From Sorlinia euscelidii (lineage in GTDB: Bacteria; Pseudomonadota; Alphaproteobacteria; Acetobacterales; Acetobacteraceae): a DNA stretch of 64,000 nucleotides. Every line of letters begins with the position of its first letter. Position 1 is the stretch's first letter. A program made the position numbers and the translations under genes. The notes beneath the pieces are model-generated. The model was not told the origin of the DNA, did not search any database, and worked only from the letters and a program-made list of their open reading frames with translations. The stretch is taken from assembly GCF_036452155.1 (NCBI RefSeq), contig NZ_JAWJZY010000002.1. One strand, given 5' to 3'. This document shows, piece by piece, positions 53,403 through 63,607 of this stretch.

Positions 53403-55370
53403 ATGGCGACGAAAACAGCCAGCACGGCCGAGAGAGTTCAGGATCAGGACAACGATAATAACGTTCTTGATACTCTGCCTGCGTCTGTCAAGAGGCTGAT
53501 CGCCAAAGGGCGCGAGCGTGGGCACATCACGTTTGATGAACTCAACACCGTCCTCCCGCAAGAGCAGATGTCGTCCGAGCAGATTGAGGACGTCATGGCC
53601 AACCTGTCGGAAATGGGCATTCAGGTCGTCGATAATGAAGAAAGCGACGATTCTGAGGAAGCCGAAACCCAGGTTGAAGAGCAGGACGAGTCTGAGGAAG
53701 CTGAAGAAGCACAGACGGGCAATGTCAGTGAAAGTGCGGGCCGCACGGATGACCCGGTGCGGATGTATCTGCGCGAGATGGGGGCGGTGGAGCTCCTCTC
53801 CCGCGAGGGGGAGATCGCCATTGCCAAACGTATTGAGGCGGGTCGGGATGAAATGATTGGCGGGCTGTGTGAAAGCCCCCTGACATTCCGCGCTATCATC
53901 TCATGGCATGACCGCCTCAAAGCGGGCGAAATGCTTCTCCGTGAAATTGTTGATCTGGAAGCAAGCCAGACGGATGACGGACCAACAGAGGAAACGGGCG
54001 CCGAAGATAAAGAGAGCGGCGCTGACGATGAGGACGATACGGAAGAGGCGCTCGATGAAAATGGCGGCGGCGAGGAAACGGGCGAGGGGGACGGCGCTGG
54101 CCTGTCCCTTTCCGCCCTTGAGGAAAAGCTGAAGCCGGAGATCCTCGCGACATTTGAGGCGATTGAGCCGCTTTATCATCATCTGCGCAGCCTCCAGGTT
54201 GACCGCATTGAGAACATGACCCGGGGTGAGGCGATTTCCTCCAAGCAGGAAAAAGAATATGAGGAAGTCCGCCACAGGCTCGTGTCAATGGTTGAGCAGA
54301 TCAGACTTCATAATAATGGCATTGAGGAACTGGTGACGCATCTGAAGTCGCAATTCCAGCGCCTCAATAGCCTTGAGGGGCAGATGCTGCGCCTTGCGGA
54401 AAGCTGTCGCGTGACGCGCGACGATTTCCTCGCCAAATATCGCGGGCGGGAGCTTGACCCGAACTGGCTTGACACCGTCTCCGCCCTCTCCTCGAAAGCT
54501 TGGAAAAACCTGACCACGCGCCATTATGCACGCATTGCCGAACTGCGCGCGCAGGTGGCGGAGCTGTCGCATCATACCGGCCTGCCCGTCAGTGAGTTCC
54601 GCCGGGTTTACGCTGTTGTTTCACGCGGGGAGCGCGACACGACGCGCGCCAAGAAAGAAATGATCGAGGCTAATTTGCGCCTCGTCATTTCAATCGCGAA
54701 GAAATACACCAATCGCGGGCTGCAATTTCTGGATCTTATCCAGGAAGGCAATATCGGCCTGATGAAGGCCGTCGATAAATTTGAATATCGCCGCGGCTAT
54801 AAATTTTCCACCTACGCGACCTGGTGGATCCGTCAGGCCATCACGCGTTCGATCGCGGACCAGGCGCGGACGATCCGCATCCCGGTCCATATGATTGAAA
54901 CAATCAATAAGCTCGTCCGCACGTCACGCCAGATGCTGCATGAAATCGGGCGTGAGCCAGCCCCGGAGGAACTTGCCGAAAAACTGGGTATGCCGCTTGA
55001 GAAGGTGCGGAAAGTCCTTAAAATCGCGAAAGAGCCGATTTCCCTCGAAACGCCTATTGGTGATGAGGAGGACAGCCATCTCGGCGATTTCATTGAGGAT
55101 AAGACAGCGGTCATCCCGCTGGATGCGGCCATCCAGACCAACCTGCGCGAGGCGACCACGCGCGTGCTCGCATCTCTTACCCCGCGTGAGGAGCGTGTCC
55201 TGCGGATGCGCTTCGGTATCGGGATGAATACGGACCACACGCTTGAAGAAGTGGGGCAGCAATTTAACGTGACACGTGAGCGCATTCGACAGATTGAGGC
55301 GAAAGCGTTGCGCAAATTGAAGCATCCCAGCCGCAGCCGAAAGTTGCGGTCTTTCCTCGAAGATAATTGA
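53403..55370 (+). CDS. rpoD: Primary sigma factor RpoD
   Basis: 655 aa from the ATG at 53403 (GGGAG nine bases upstream; an upstream start would add 28 residues). Region 1.1 at the N-terminus (LIAKGRERGHITFDELNTVLP), a long acidic insert (residues ~80-240) as in group 1 factors, then region 2 (LRLVISIAKKYTNRGLQFLDLIQEGN...; TYATWWIRQAITR), region 3 and region 4 (LEEVGQQFNVTRERIRQIEAKAL). It directs RNA polymerase to housekeeping promoters. Monocistronic or read from dnaG; followed by a terminator. Confidence 0.97.
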   Translation: MATKTASTAERVQDQDNDNNVLDTLPASVKRLIAKGRERGHITFDELNTVLPQEQMSSEQIEDVMANLSEMGIQVVDNEESDDSEEAETQVEEQDESEEAEEAQTGNVSESAGRTDDPVRMYLREMGAVELLSREGEIAIAKRIEAGRDEMIGGLCESPLTFRAIISWHDRLKAGEMLLREIVDLEASQTDDGPTEETGAEDKESGADDEDDTEEALDENGGGEETGEGDGAGLSLSALEEKLKPEILATFEAIEPLYHHLRSLQVDRIENMTRGEAISSKQEKEYEEVRHRLVSMVEQIRLHNNGIEELVTHLKSQFQRLNSLEGQMLRLAESCRVTRDDFLAKYRGRELDPNWLDTVSALSSKAWKNLTTRHYARIAELRAQVAELSHHTGLPVSEFRRVYAVVSRGERDTTRAKKEMIEANLRLVISIAKKYTNRGLQFLDLIQEGNIGLMKAVDKFEYRRGYKFSTYATWWIRQAITRSIADQARTIRIPVHMIETINKLVRTSRQMLHEIGREPAPEELAEKLGMPLEKVRKVLKIAKEPISLETPIGDEEDSHLGDFIEDKTAVIPLDAAIQTNLREATTRVLASLTPREERVLRMRFGIGMNTDHTLEEVGQQFNVTRERIRQIEAKALRKLKHPSRSRKLRSFLEDN

Positions 55371-55390
55371 CTTCACGGTTAGGCAGAAAG

Positions 55391-55426
55391 CGCGACATTC
55401 CATTCATGGAAGTCGCGTTTTTTTTT
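55391..55426 (+). terminator. Rho-independent terminator of rpoD
   Basis: Stem CGCGAC(A)TTCC / GGAAGTCGCG with one bulged A and a 6-nt loop, followed by T9; 20 bases beyond the stop codon. Confidence 0.9.
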
Positions 55427-56224
55427 GTCTTTTTGTGACAATGTGGCGGGCATTCTTCCGCCGGTCGGTCGAGAGTGCCGCAATTGTGATTGAGCTATCG
55501 CGACAATCAACGCCGATCATGGCGGCATCGTTGGATGCTGGTCCGTTCACGATGCGTCGAAACCCTCAAATTTAATGAAACTTTAAAAGCTTTAACGGCT
55601 TCAAGTTTTATTAACGATGGGTCTCTGCAGGCAGGGCCTCGTCAGCCGTCGAAGCTGCGTTTCCGATGACAATGACGAACGTGCGCCGAGGTGACGCGTG
55701 CTCCTTTTCTGAGAGGGGGGCAAACATTGTTCGGACGGGCTCTGATGAAATGAAGATTAAGCTTCACAGGGGGATCTCGGCAATCTCGGGCAGAGCTGAG
55801 ATGCTAAGCGCGCCCGCCGCACCGCCTGCCGTCAAAATGCGCCCCTCCTTACCGCGATGGGCGACCTCTTCAAGTCGCTTACCGAAGCGCGTCTCCCCAA
55901 GTGGAGGGGGCGGGGCGTCTCAAGTAAAGCCAGGGAGACTAAAATAGAATTCAATAAAAAAAATATTAATAACCTCGGTAATAGGAGGTCGTGAATTGTG
56001 GGTTTACTGGCAGAGCAACCGTGTAAACCTTATTTTAAATAATTTGTCTCTCACATTAACCTAACGGGATAGTAGAATAACGCAGAATATCGGTGATGCG
56101 ACACTAATGTGGAGCGGGCGATGGCGGCAAGGTCGCTTCGTTCCCGCTATTTCAGATGACAATGAAATTGATCTGAATATCTACACCCACAAATGGTGGC
56201 GCTTTGGTTCTGAAGGATCTTAAA
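55427..56224. other. Gene-free region before the giant Hint-domain gene
   Basis: About 800 bp. An open frame at 55666-55947 is Pro/Arg/Ser-rich with no ribosome site and I do not accept it. An A+T-rich tract at about 55945-56060 may be the promoter of the following gene. The ribosome site AAGGA at 56213-56217 ends the region. Confidence 0.5.
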
Positions 56225-59200
56225 GTGGCGCAGAAAGATACAGGGAAGTCGAAAAAAACGGTTGGTGCGCGCGCGCAGGACGCGTCAGCGTTCCCGCCTG
56301 GCCGTACGCCGGATAAGACGACTTCTGATAGCGCGCCCTCCTCAGTGGATCGATCCATGGATGACGGCACGAAATTGCCGCAGATCCCCCCGGGCGCCGC
56401 GCCGAACGACGTGGCCGCGTCGTCAGGGGAACAGACACAGCGCACTGATGATGGAATTTCAGAAAATCGCGATGCAGAGCCGGACCATGTTAAGGAGGTC
56501 GATGACGCGTTGACGGTTTCTCGTCGGCTCAATGCGGTCAATATGTCTTTGACAGCGCGGAATGCCGATCCGCTGCCCGCCGGCAAAATGACGTGGGACG
56601 GCGTGAAAAAGTGGTATTCCAATACGGGCGTGCTGACGGTTGGTTTGAGCGGGCGCATTGATCAGGCTTGTCTCGATTCTGACTCCGGGATCAATAAAAT
56701 GACCTGGTCGTTTTGGCCATTCACATTTTCGGCGAAAGCGCAGGCGTGGAAGTGGATCAATAAAGCGCTGGGCTCGGACGTTCCTGAAGACACGAATTTT
56801 ACTTTTATCCCCGCTATTGTCGACACCAAAGCTGAGTTTAAAAGCGACACTATAGTATCTGTCCCGGTATTACTCGCCAATAAGGCTGGCAAGGATGATC
56901 CCAGGGTCGATATTCTCACCGGCGATCAAGGCTCGGTTGAACTCAGCGGACAGATCATTTTCGGAAGTGGCTTCCTCAACGTTTATATTACGTCCGGCAC
57001 GCTGACGATTGATCGTGCTTTTGTCATCACGGGTGATTTCTATATCCAGCCAAAAGGCTCCTATAATTTCAAAGGGCAGGAACCTGACACGACGGCTTCA
57101 GCTGCGGGGCGAAGCGTTAAGGAAGCTGACGTTCATTACGATAATGGCAATGCGGACGGGCACAAGCTTTGGGCGCAGGTGCTGAATGGTTCCACCGTTT
57201 ATCTTGAGGGTGGTTCAGCCACAACGAGTGATACGGGCGTCGTTGTGCTCAATTCCGGTGCGCGTCTCAAAATTGACGTCGAGAGCGTCATGTCCGGCAA
57301 TTATATTATCGGGTGGGATAATAATTCGGTTGATGCCAATGCCCGGTTTGTCCTGTCGAGCGGCGCCAAGGTTGTGGCCTCCACCAATGTTGACCTTGGA
57401 AAATTCGGTTACTCGGGCGATGGAAATCTGGTCATCACCGGTAATTATTGGAATGGCTCGTCGTGGCAGACATCCGCCGTTAAATTCTCAGACGGCGCCA
57501 CCATTGGCAATCTGACGATTGGCTATAATCCCTTTTTCGACCAGGGTATCGGCAGCGCGCAGACGGTTTTGGGTGATGCGTCTCTCAAAAACCTCCATGC
57601 ACGTTACGGTGCCACGGCGGCGCTTTCCGGAACCGTCAAGCTCAGCGGTAGCTTTTTGATTGGTGGCGGTGACAAGTCAACCGGCGAAGTTGATCTGGCA
57701 AAAGACGCGACGATCTCGAGGCCCGACAAAAATGAAAAGGGGAATGTCGAGATCGTTAACAGTCTCGGCGTCCTGAAGCTCGAAGACTCGGTCAAGATGA
57801 ACGTCCCGTTGAAAATGGATGACGGGACCGTCACATGTGGCGACAGCGACTATTTCAGCGATGTTGATATGCTCGGGGGGCACTTTACCTGCGGCAAAAA
57901 TGACAGTTTCGGCTCCCTGACCATTTCCGGCGGTACATTTGACGGAACACCGAGCGCCGCCGCCGATAACATCCTTACCGTGGATAAGCTCAGTCTGACA
58001 GGTGGGCTGCTCAAAGCCGGATACGCTCATTTTACGGGCAAAACCGCCATCAGTGGCGGCACATTATCGGCGACGTCCCTGAAGTGCGACAGCGCATTGG
58101 ATGTGTCGGGCAAAGGCGCCGTCAAGCTTTCAGGTGGCACGCTGGCTGGCGTTACTATCAATAGTAGCGGCGATAACACCATCGGGGCCAGCTTCACCTC
58201 GCTGCAACTTTCTTCCGACAATTCCGGCACGACGACCCTTACCGGCACAAAACTCCCGACCGTCACCGTCGCTGGCGGGACGCTGAAATTCTCGGCGCAG
58301 GATGTTGCCGTCACAACGCTGACAGTTTCAGGGGGGCATGTCGCCAGTGACCATAATGTGACTGTCGATAAGCTCGCCGTCACGAACGGTGATGTCAAAT
58401 GCGCCACCCTGAAAGTGAGTCAGAGCTTTAGCATCAGCAGCGGTACTGTCACGGCTGACACAATCAATTACACGGCGGACACGCTCGCGATCACGGGTTC
58501 CGGCGCGGTTAATCTTTCAGGTGGCGTCCTTAAAGCGGTGACGGTCAACAGCTCCGCTGACAGCACGCTCGGCGCGGATATTACCAACCTCACGCTGCAA
58601 ACTGGAGATACGGGCACAGTCACGCTGACGGGCGGAATGATTTCGACAATCACGCAGCAGGATGGCAATTTAAACGTGACTAAAACGGTCACGGTCAGGA
58701 CGCTCGATCTCTCCGGCGGTAAAACGACGATTTCCGGCACGCTCGCCCTGAGTGAGTCCACCGTGACGATTGGGAAGGACGCGAATGTCACGTTGGATGG
58801 CGGCACGCTGACCTTCAGTCATGCCGGCACATATGACATGGATGGCGCGTTCAACGTGTCCAAAAATGGCGGCAAGATTGATCTGGGCGGGTCACTTGCC
58901 GAGTTCAACATCAAGAATGGCTTTGATGTCAAAGGCGCCCTCGATATCGAGGGCAGCGGTGTCGTCAGCTTATATGGCAATGTCACCGGTTCTGATGATG
59001 CGGATATCATTACCGTTCATGCTGGCACGACATTGAAGATCATGAAGGATGCGGTCATCACGCCGAAAATCCATCTGGAAGCTGGCGGCCACGTTTCAGT
59101 TGAAGATACCGCCAGCGCAACGGCGACAGTGGTCTGCAGTGACGATGCGTCGCAGAAGGGCGGCGTCCTTCACTTTGCGGATGACGGTTCGTCGGGTCTG

Positions 59201-62200
59201 ATCAAACACATCAATGTCACGATTGAAAATTTCAAGGACGGTGTGCAGCTGGATTTCGACGCGCTGCATGAAAATGGCGCTACTTTCGAGAGAGCTTATT
59301 TCCTCGATGGCAAAATTCACGTTCTCTACAAAGAAAAAAATCAGACGACGAGCGAAGTCGAGGAGCATGAGATCATCCTCGAGCATGTCTCAGGGAAAAA
59401 TCTTTACAATAATGAAGCTTTGAATGCGAGCGTGCTCCCCGATGGGACAATGACGTGGGATAACGCGCGTAAATGGTATATCCATTGGAGCGCTCTCACG
59501 ATCAAATTGAGTGGACGTATCGATCAAAAGTGCCTTGACTCCGACCAAAATGGAGATAGTGGCGGCATCAATAAAATGTATTGGAGCACGTTTGGCTGGC
59601 ATGCCTACGCAAAGATTCAGGCGTGGGAAGAGGTCAATAAGGTGCTTGGGACATCTTACGATACATCGACCAATTTCGATTTCCTGCCCATCGTCAGGCA
59701 AATTGACGTTAGTTATTCCAATCAGATGAGCACGGATATGATCGTGCCCATCCTGGTGGCGTCAGGATCAGCCTCAGTTAACCCGATTATTAATATCGAC
59801 GTTTCCAGCGCATATTCAGTTACGTTGAGCGGGCAGATTATTTACGGCGCAGGCTTCCTGAATGTTTACATCACCTCGGGCACGCTTTCCATCAGTCATG
59901 CTTTTTCCATCAAAGGTGATTTTTATATCAAAAAGGACGGCGTCTACCATTTTTCCGGCGGCAAGCCCGACACGTCATTCTCGGCTGCCGGGTGCTCTGT
60001 CAAAGAGGCAGACGTCCAATATTACAATGATAATGCCGGTGAGAACAAACTCTGGGCGCAGGTCCTCGACGGTTCAACCGTTTACATGCAAGGTGGACGC
60101 GCTGAGACGGGTGAATCCGGCGTTATTGTTCTCAATTCGCAGGCCCGTCTGGAAATTGATGTTGAGAGCACGTTATCCGGCAATTATGTGATCGGCTGGG
60201 ATTACAACACGGTCAAAGTCGCGGCAAAATTCATATTGGACAGCGATGCGAAAGTTGTGGCGTCCGCAGCGATCGACCTGGGTAAGTATGGTTTTTCCGG
60301 CGATGGACATGTGGCCGTCTCTGGTAATTATTGGGATGGCGGCTCAAGTAGCTGGAAAACCTCTACGATCTCATTCTCTGATGGGGCATCAATCGGGAAT
60401 CTCACAGTCGGGTATAACCCGTATTATGATCAGGGTCTCGGTAGCTCTAAAACCACCTTCGGAAATACCACACGCACAAATGACCAGCCGCGTTTCGGCG
60501 GGCTTGGCACCCTCGCGGGGTCGATTACGCTGACAGGTGTCATTTCCATCGGTGGGGGTGACGACGTCACTGGCGAGGTTGATCTAGCGAAGGGCGCCAA
60601 GATCTCGAGGCCCGACGGTAATGAGACGGGGAGCTTTGACGTCGCTAACAGTCTGGGCATCCTGAAACTCGCCGACTCTGTGACGCTCAACGTCCCGCTT
60701 ATCGTGGAAGATGGGAAGGTCACTTGCGGGGTCAGCGATATCATTTCATCCCTGACCCTCTCAGGTGGCACGTTCACGGCAACATCCGGCACCTCCGAAC
60801 TCACGCAGTTAGTGGTCGCTTCCCTGACGCAATCCGGCGGCTCTTTCGATGGCTCATGGGTAAAAATTTCTGGCGATGCGACGGTCAGTGGTGGAAATTT
60901 CTCAGTTTCACACCTGACAATTGGCGGCGCCCTGGCCGTCTCCGGCAGTGGTGCGATCAAGATTCTGGACGGTAGTCTGGGCGATGTGACCATTTCCAGC
61001 TCCGGCGATAGCAGCATCAGTGCGCCTTTCACATCGCTCGCGCTGCTCAAAGATAATGCCGGCACGACGACGCTGGATAAGAGCTCACTCTCGACGATAT
61101 CAGTTGCCGGCGGCACGCTGAAACTGACGGCGGATAGCGTGAAGGTGACAAGTTTGACTGTCTCCGGCGGTGATGTCGTTGATATCAAAAAGTCAATCAC
61201 CGTCGACACGCTTAATGTTTCCGGCGGGACACTCACTTTTGACGGGCTGACGGTGACAACCAAATTTACCGTCTCGGGTGGTTCCGTCACCGTCAATACC
61301 ATCAGCTACACAAAAGATGTTCTGGCAATCTCCGGTTCAGGCCACGTCGACCTGAAGAAAGGGACGCTGGGGGCCGTCACGGTCAACAGCTCCGCCGATA
61401 GCACCTTTGGCACGGATATGACGAGCCTGACGCTGCTTAAGGGTGACACAGGCACGGTCACGCTGAATGGCGGCACGATTGACAAAGTGACGCAGGCAGA
61501 TGGCACGATCAGTGTCACAGATTCGGTGACCGTCAAAGCGCTTGACCTGACTGGCGGCACAACTGAAATCTCCGGCACGCTGACATTTGATGGCACATCG
61601 CTGACGGCGGATACCGGCGCGTCCATCGCGTTCGATGGTGGTTCGCTCATCCTGAAACAAAGTGGCAGTTTCGACATTGAGAGCAGTGTCTCCGTTTCAG
61701 CTAACGGCGGCACGATTGATTTCGGCAAATCAAATGCGGAATTGGACTTTAATAACGGCATGTCCGTGAAGGGTGTGCTGAATCTGAAAGGTGACGGCGT
61801 CGTCAAATTGTCCGGGACGATTACGGGTGGCCTTGCAAGCAACGTGATTAATGTCGGCGCGGGCACGACATTGATGGTCATGAAAGACGCTGATATCTCG
61901 CCCGTCATCAAAGTTGGTGCGCTTGGGGTCGTGAAGTTTGAAGATGGCTCTCAATGTTCCGCCACGGTTGAAATCAGCGATGAAGCCGCCAAAATGGGCT
62001 GCACCATCAGCTTTGAAGAAGCGTTCGACGCGACGCAGATGGACACGCACATCAAGGTCGGGATCAAGAATTTCGGCGACGGCGTCAAGCTCGACCTTAA
62101 GGGCCTGACTCTCAAGGGCGTGACGATCACGGAGGCTTATTACAAGGCCGGTAAAATTCACTTCATCTATGATTATGTCGCACCGCCTGAAAATCGCGGC

Positions 62201-63364
62201 GTTCCCCGGCATCATGAACTTATTCTCGACCAGGTCTCCGGCCCCACCCTCAAAGATGATGAGGTCTTGACGATCAGCGCTGACCCGGATGGCGGGACGG
62301 AGATTGAGACGTGCTTTTTAAGTGGCACGCGGATTTACACGCCTGAAGGCTGGCGTCTGGTTGAGGATCTGTTACCTGGCGACGCTGTGATCACGTATGA
62401 GGATGGCGCGGAAGTTGCGACGGCTGTTCGCTGGGTGGGTTCGGGCGATGTGACGTGCCGGATGGATGTTCCTGGCGACCTTGCGGGCTACGCTGTGCGT
62501 ATTGTCAAGGATGCTTTTGGGCCTGGTGCGCCTTTTGAGGATGTTCTGGTGACGTCGGAACATTGTGTTTTTGTGGATGGCGGGCTGATCCCTGTGCGTA
62601 TGCTGGTCAATGGGGGCAGCATTGCCTATGAGCGTGAGATGCCGACATATCGTTTTCATCATATTGAGACGGAGAAGCACGCGATCATCAGTGCGGCGGG
62701 GCTGCATATGGAGACCTATCTGGATACGGGCAACCGGGCGCGTTTCAGCGCGGGGCGTGGCGTTGTGGGCTTGCGGCCGAAGACGGTGTCTGAGCTTGCG
62801 GCCCCGTTATATGTGACGCGTGGGCAGGTGGAGCCTGTGAGTACGCGCCTTGCCGGGCTTGAGGTGTGCCGTGAGCGGCTTCTGGCATTGCCTGAGGGGG
62901 CGCGGTCTGAGGCCTGTGTGACGATGGATGCGGGACTTCACCTTTTAATGCCCGATGGTGGGGCGCTGTGGCCTGTTTCGCATCGTGAGGGGGGGTATGT
63001 CTTCAACCTGCCGAAGGGTGTGGATGCGGTGTGCCTTGTCAGCCGGGCGAGCCGGCCTTGTGATGTGATTGGTCCTTATGTGGATGACCGGCGGATGCTG
63101 GGCGTGCTGGTGGGGGCGGTGCATCTGATCGGGCCGCAGCACATCACCGAACTCACGCATCATTTCACCGATGATGCCCCAGGGTGGCATGGTGTCGAGC
63201 ATCCCGCCGCAAGGTGGACAGATGGTTGCGCCGTCTTGAAATTGCCTGCCTCTGAGGAACGTGGCAACTTCGATTTTTCCCTGCATATTCAGTTATTGCA
63301 GGAGGGACCTTACTTGATTGTCCCTAAGGCGGATGTGACCCGGCAGGAAATCGCTGCGGCCTGA
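56225..63364 (+). CDS. Giant repeat protein with C-terminal Hint domain (probable surface or secreted adhesin)
   Basis: 2379 aa from a GTG at 56225, seven bases after AAGGA; a TTG 21 bases earlier is possible. Layout: residues 1-115 low-complexity, Pro/Ser/Thr/Asp-rich; 122-1060 and 1076-2010 two homologous copies beginning MTWD, each with many SGG-x-x-x-x-V strands of a beta-solenoid; then a Hint_2 domain from Cys2030 (CFLSGTRIYTPEGWRLVEDLLPGD in pieces; TSEHCVFVDG near 2115); then ~200 residues of C-terminal domain. No signal peptide, so export, if any, would be by type I secretion or another Sec-independent route. Function unproven. Confidence 0.85.
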   Translation: MAQKDTGKSKKTVGARAQDASAFPPGRTPDKTTSDSAPSSVDRSMDDGTKLPQIPPGAAPNDVAASSGEQTQRTDDGISENRDAEPDHVKEVDDALTVSRRLNAVNMSLTARNADPLPAGKMTWDGVKKWYSNTGVLTVGLSGRIDQACLDSDSGINKMTWSFWPFTFSAKAQAWKWINKALGSDVPEDTNFTFIPAIVDTKAEFKSDTIVSVPVLLANKAGKDDPRVDILTGDQGSVELSGQIIFGSGFLNVYITSGTLTIDRAFVITGDFYIQPKGSYNFKGQEPDTTASAAGRSVKEADVHYDNGNADGHKLWAQVLNGSTVYLEGGSATTSDTGVVVLNSGARLKIDVESVMSGNYIIGWDNNSVDANARFVLSSGAKVVASTNVDLGKFGYSGDGNLVITGNYWNGSSWQTSAVKFSDGATIGNLTIGYNPFFDQGIGSAQTVLGDASLKNLHARYGATAALSGTVKLSGSFLIGGGDKSTGEVDLAKDATISRPDKNEKGNVEIVNSLGVLKLEDSVKMNVPLKMDDGTVTCGDSDYFSDVDMLGGHFTCGKNDSFGSLTISGGTFDGTPSAAADNILTVDKLSLTGGLLKAGYAHFTGKTAISGGTLSATSLKCDSALDVSGKGAVKLSGGTLAGVTINSSGDNTIGASFTSLQLSSDNSGTTTLTGTKLPTVTVAGGTLKFSAQDVAVTTLTVSGGHVASDHNVTVDKLAVTNGDVKCATLKVSQSFSISSGTVTADTINYTADTLAITGSGAVNLSGGVLKAVTVNSSADSTLGADITNLTLQTGDTGTVTLTGGMISTITQQDGNLNVTKTVTVRTLDLSGGKTTISGTLALSESTVTIGKDANVTLDGGTLTFSHAGTYDMDGAFNVSKNGGKIDLGGSLAEFNIKNGFDVKGALDIEGSGVVSLYGNVTGSDDADIITVHAGTTLKIMKDAVITPKIHLEAGGHVSVEDTASATATVVCSDDASQKGGVLHFADDGSSGLIKHINVTIENFKDGVQLDFDALHENGATFERAYFLDGKIHVLYKEKNQTTSEVEEHEIILEHVSGKNLYNNEALNASVLPDGTMTWDNARKWYIHWSALTIKLSGRIDQKCLDSDQNGDSGGINKMYWSTFGWHAYAKIQAWEEVNKVLGTSYDTSTNFDFLPIVRQIDVSYSNQMSTDMIVPILVASGSASVNPIINIDVSSAYSVTLSGQIIYGAGFLNVYITSGTLSISHAFSIKGDFYIKKDGVYHFSGGKPDTSFSAAGCSVKEADVQYYNDNAGENKLWAQVLDGSTVYMQGGRAETGESGVIVLNSQARLEIDVESTLSGNYVIGWDYNTVKVAAKFILDSDAKVVASAAIDLGKYGFSGDGHVAVSGNYWDGGSSSWKTSTISFSDGASIGNLTVGYNPYYDQGLGSSKTTFGNTTRTNDQPRFGGLGTLAGSITLTGVISIGGGDDVTGEVDLAKGAKISRPDGNETGSFDVANSLGILKLADSVTLNVPLIVEDGKVTCGVSDIISSLTLSGGTFTATSGTSELTQLVVASLTQSGGSFDGSWVKISGDATVSGGNFSVSHLTIGGALAVSGSGAIKILDGSLGDVTISSSGDSSISAPFTSLALLKDNAGTTTLDKSSLSTISVAGGTLKLTADSVKVTSLTVSGGDVVDIKKSITVDTLNVSGGTLTFDGLTVTTKFTVSGGSVTVNTISYTKDVLAISGSGHVDLKKGTLGAVTVNSSADSTFGTDMTSLTLLKGDTGTVTLNGGTIDKVTQADGTISVTDSVTVKALDLTGGTTEISGTLTFDGTSLTADTGASIAFDGGSLILKQSGSFDIESSVSVSANGGTIDFGKSNAELDFNNGMSVKGVLNLKGDGVVKLSGTITGGLASNVINVGAGTTLMVMKDADISPVIKVGALGVVKFEDGSQCSATVEISDEAAKMGCTISFEEAFDATQMDTHIKVGIKNFGDGVKLDLKGLTLKGVTITEAYYKAGKIHFIYDYVAPPENRGVPRHHELILDQVSGPTLKDDEVLTISADPDGGTEIETCFLSGTRIYTPEGWRLVEDLLPGDAVITYEDGAEVATAVRWVGSGDVTCRMDVPGDLAGYAVRIVKDAFGPGAPFEDVLVTSEHCVFVDGGLIPVRMLVNGGSIAYEREMPTYRFHHIETEKHAIISAAGLHMETYLDTGNRARFSAGRGVVGLRPKTVSELAAPLYVTRGQVEPVSTRLAGLEVCRERLLALPEGARSEACVTMDAGLHLLMPDGGALWPVSHREGGYVFNLPKGVDAVCLVSRASRPCDVIGPYVDDRRMLGVLVGAVHLIGPQHITELTHHFTDDAPGWHGVEHPAARWTDGCAVLKLPASEERGNFDFSLHIQLLQEGPYLIVPKADVTRQEIAAA
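56588..62275 (+). repeat. Tandem ~2.86-kb coding duplication within the Hint-domain gene
   Basis: Copy 1 begins at 56588 and copy 2 at 59450 with the same landmarks in order: MTWD, LSGRIDQ, NVYITSGTL, VVLNS/IVLNS, YNPF/YNPY, a serial beta-repeat and an IILEHVSG / LILDQVSG end. The copies are diverged, so the duplication is not recent. Confidence 0.9.
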
Positions 63365-63393
63365 CATCAGCCAAAGAGATCGAGAAAAATGAG

Positions 63394-63427
63394 CGGCCCC
63401 GTGCGGAAAGCATTGGGGCCGTTTTTT
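63394..63427 (+). terminator. Rho-independent terminator of the Hint-domain gene
   Basis: Perfect 7-bp stem CGGCCCC / GGGGCCG with a 14-nt loop, then T6; 29 bases beyond the stop codon. Confidence 0.9.
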
Positions 63428-63607
63428 CATGAACAGGGTGCAACCGGGCCAACCATGATTTACCTTGCTTTATCGGTCTGAATGTGGTTTACGCAACCTC
63501 TTCCCTGCCGGGCGACGGCATCGCAGCGGCTATACCCATAATCCTGGGGAAAGGATGTCACCGCCATCACGGCGTGATCGGGTTGAAGCAATCCAAAGGG
63601 AGTTACA

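Noticed and set aside
55666..55947. 93-residue ORF upstream of the Hint gene
   Set aside because: Low-complexity Pro/Arg/Ser composition, no ribosome site, no recognisable domain.
60430..61302. Long antisense frames inside the Hint-protein gene (also 25591-26670 inside dnaX and 22668-23744 inside ggt)
   Set aside because: They mirror strongly biased sense codons and have unnatural composition; no start signals.
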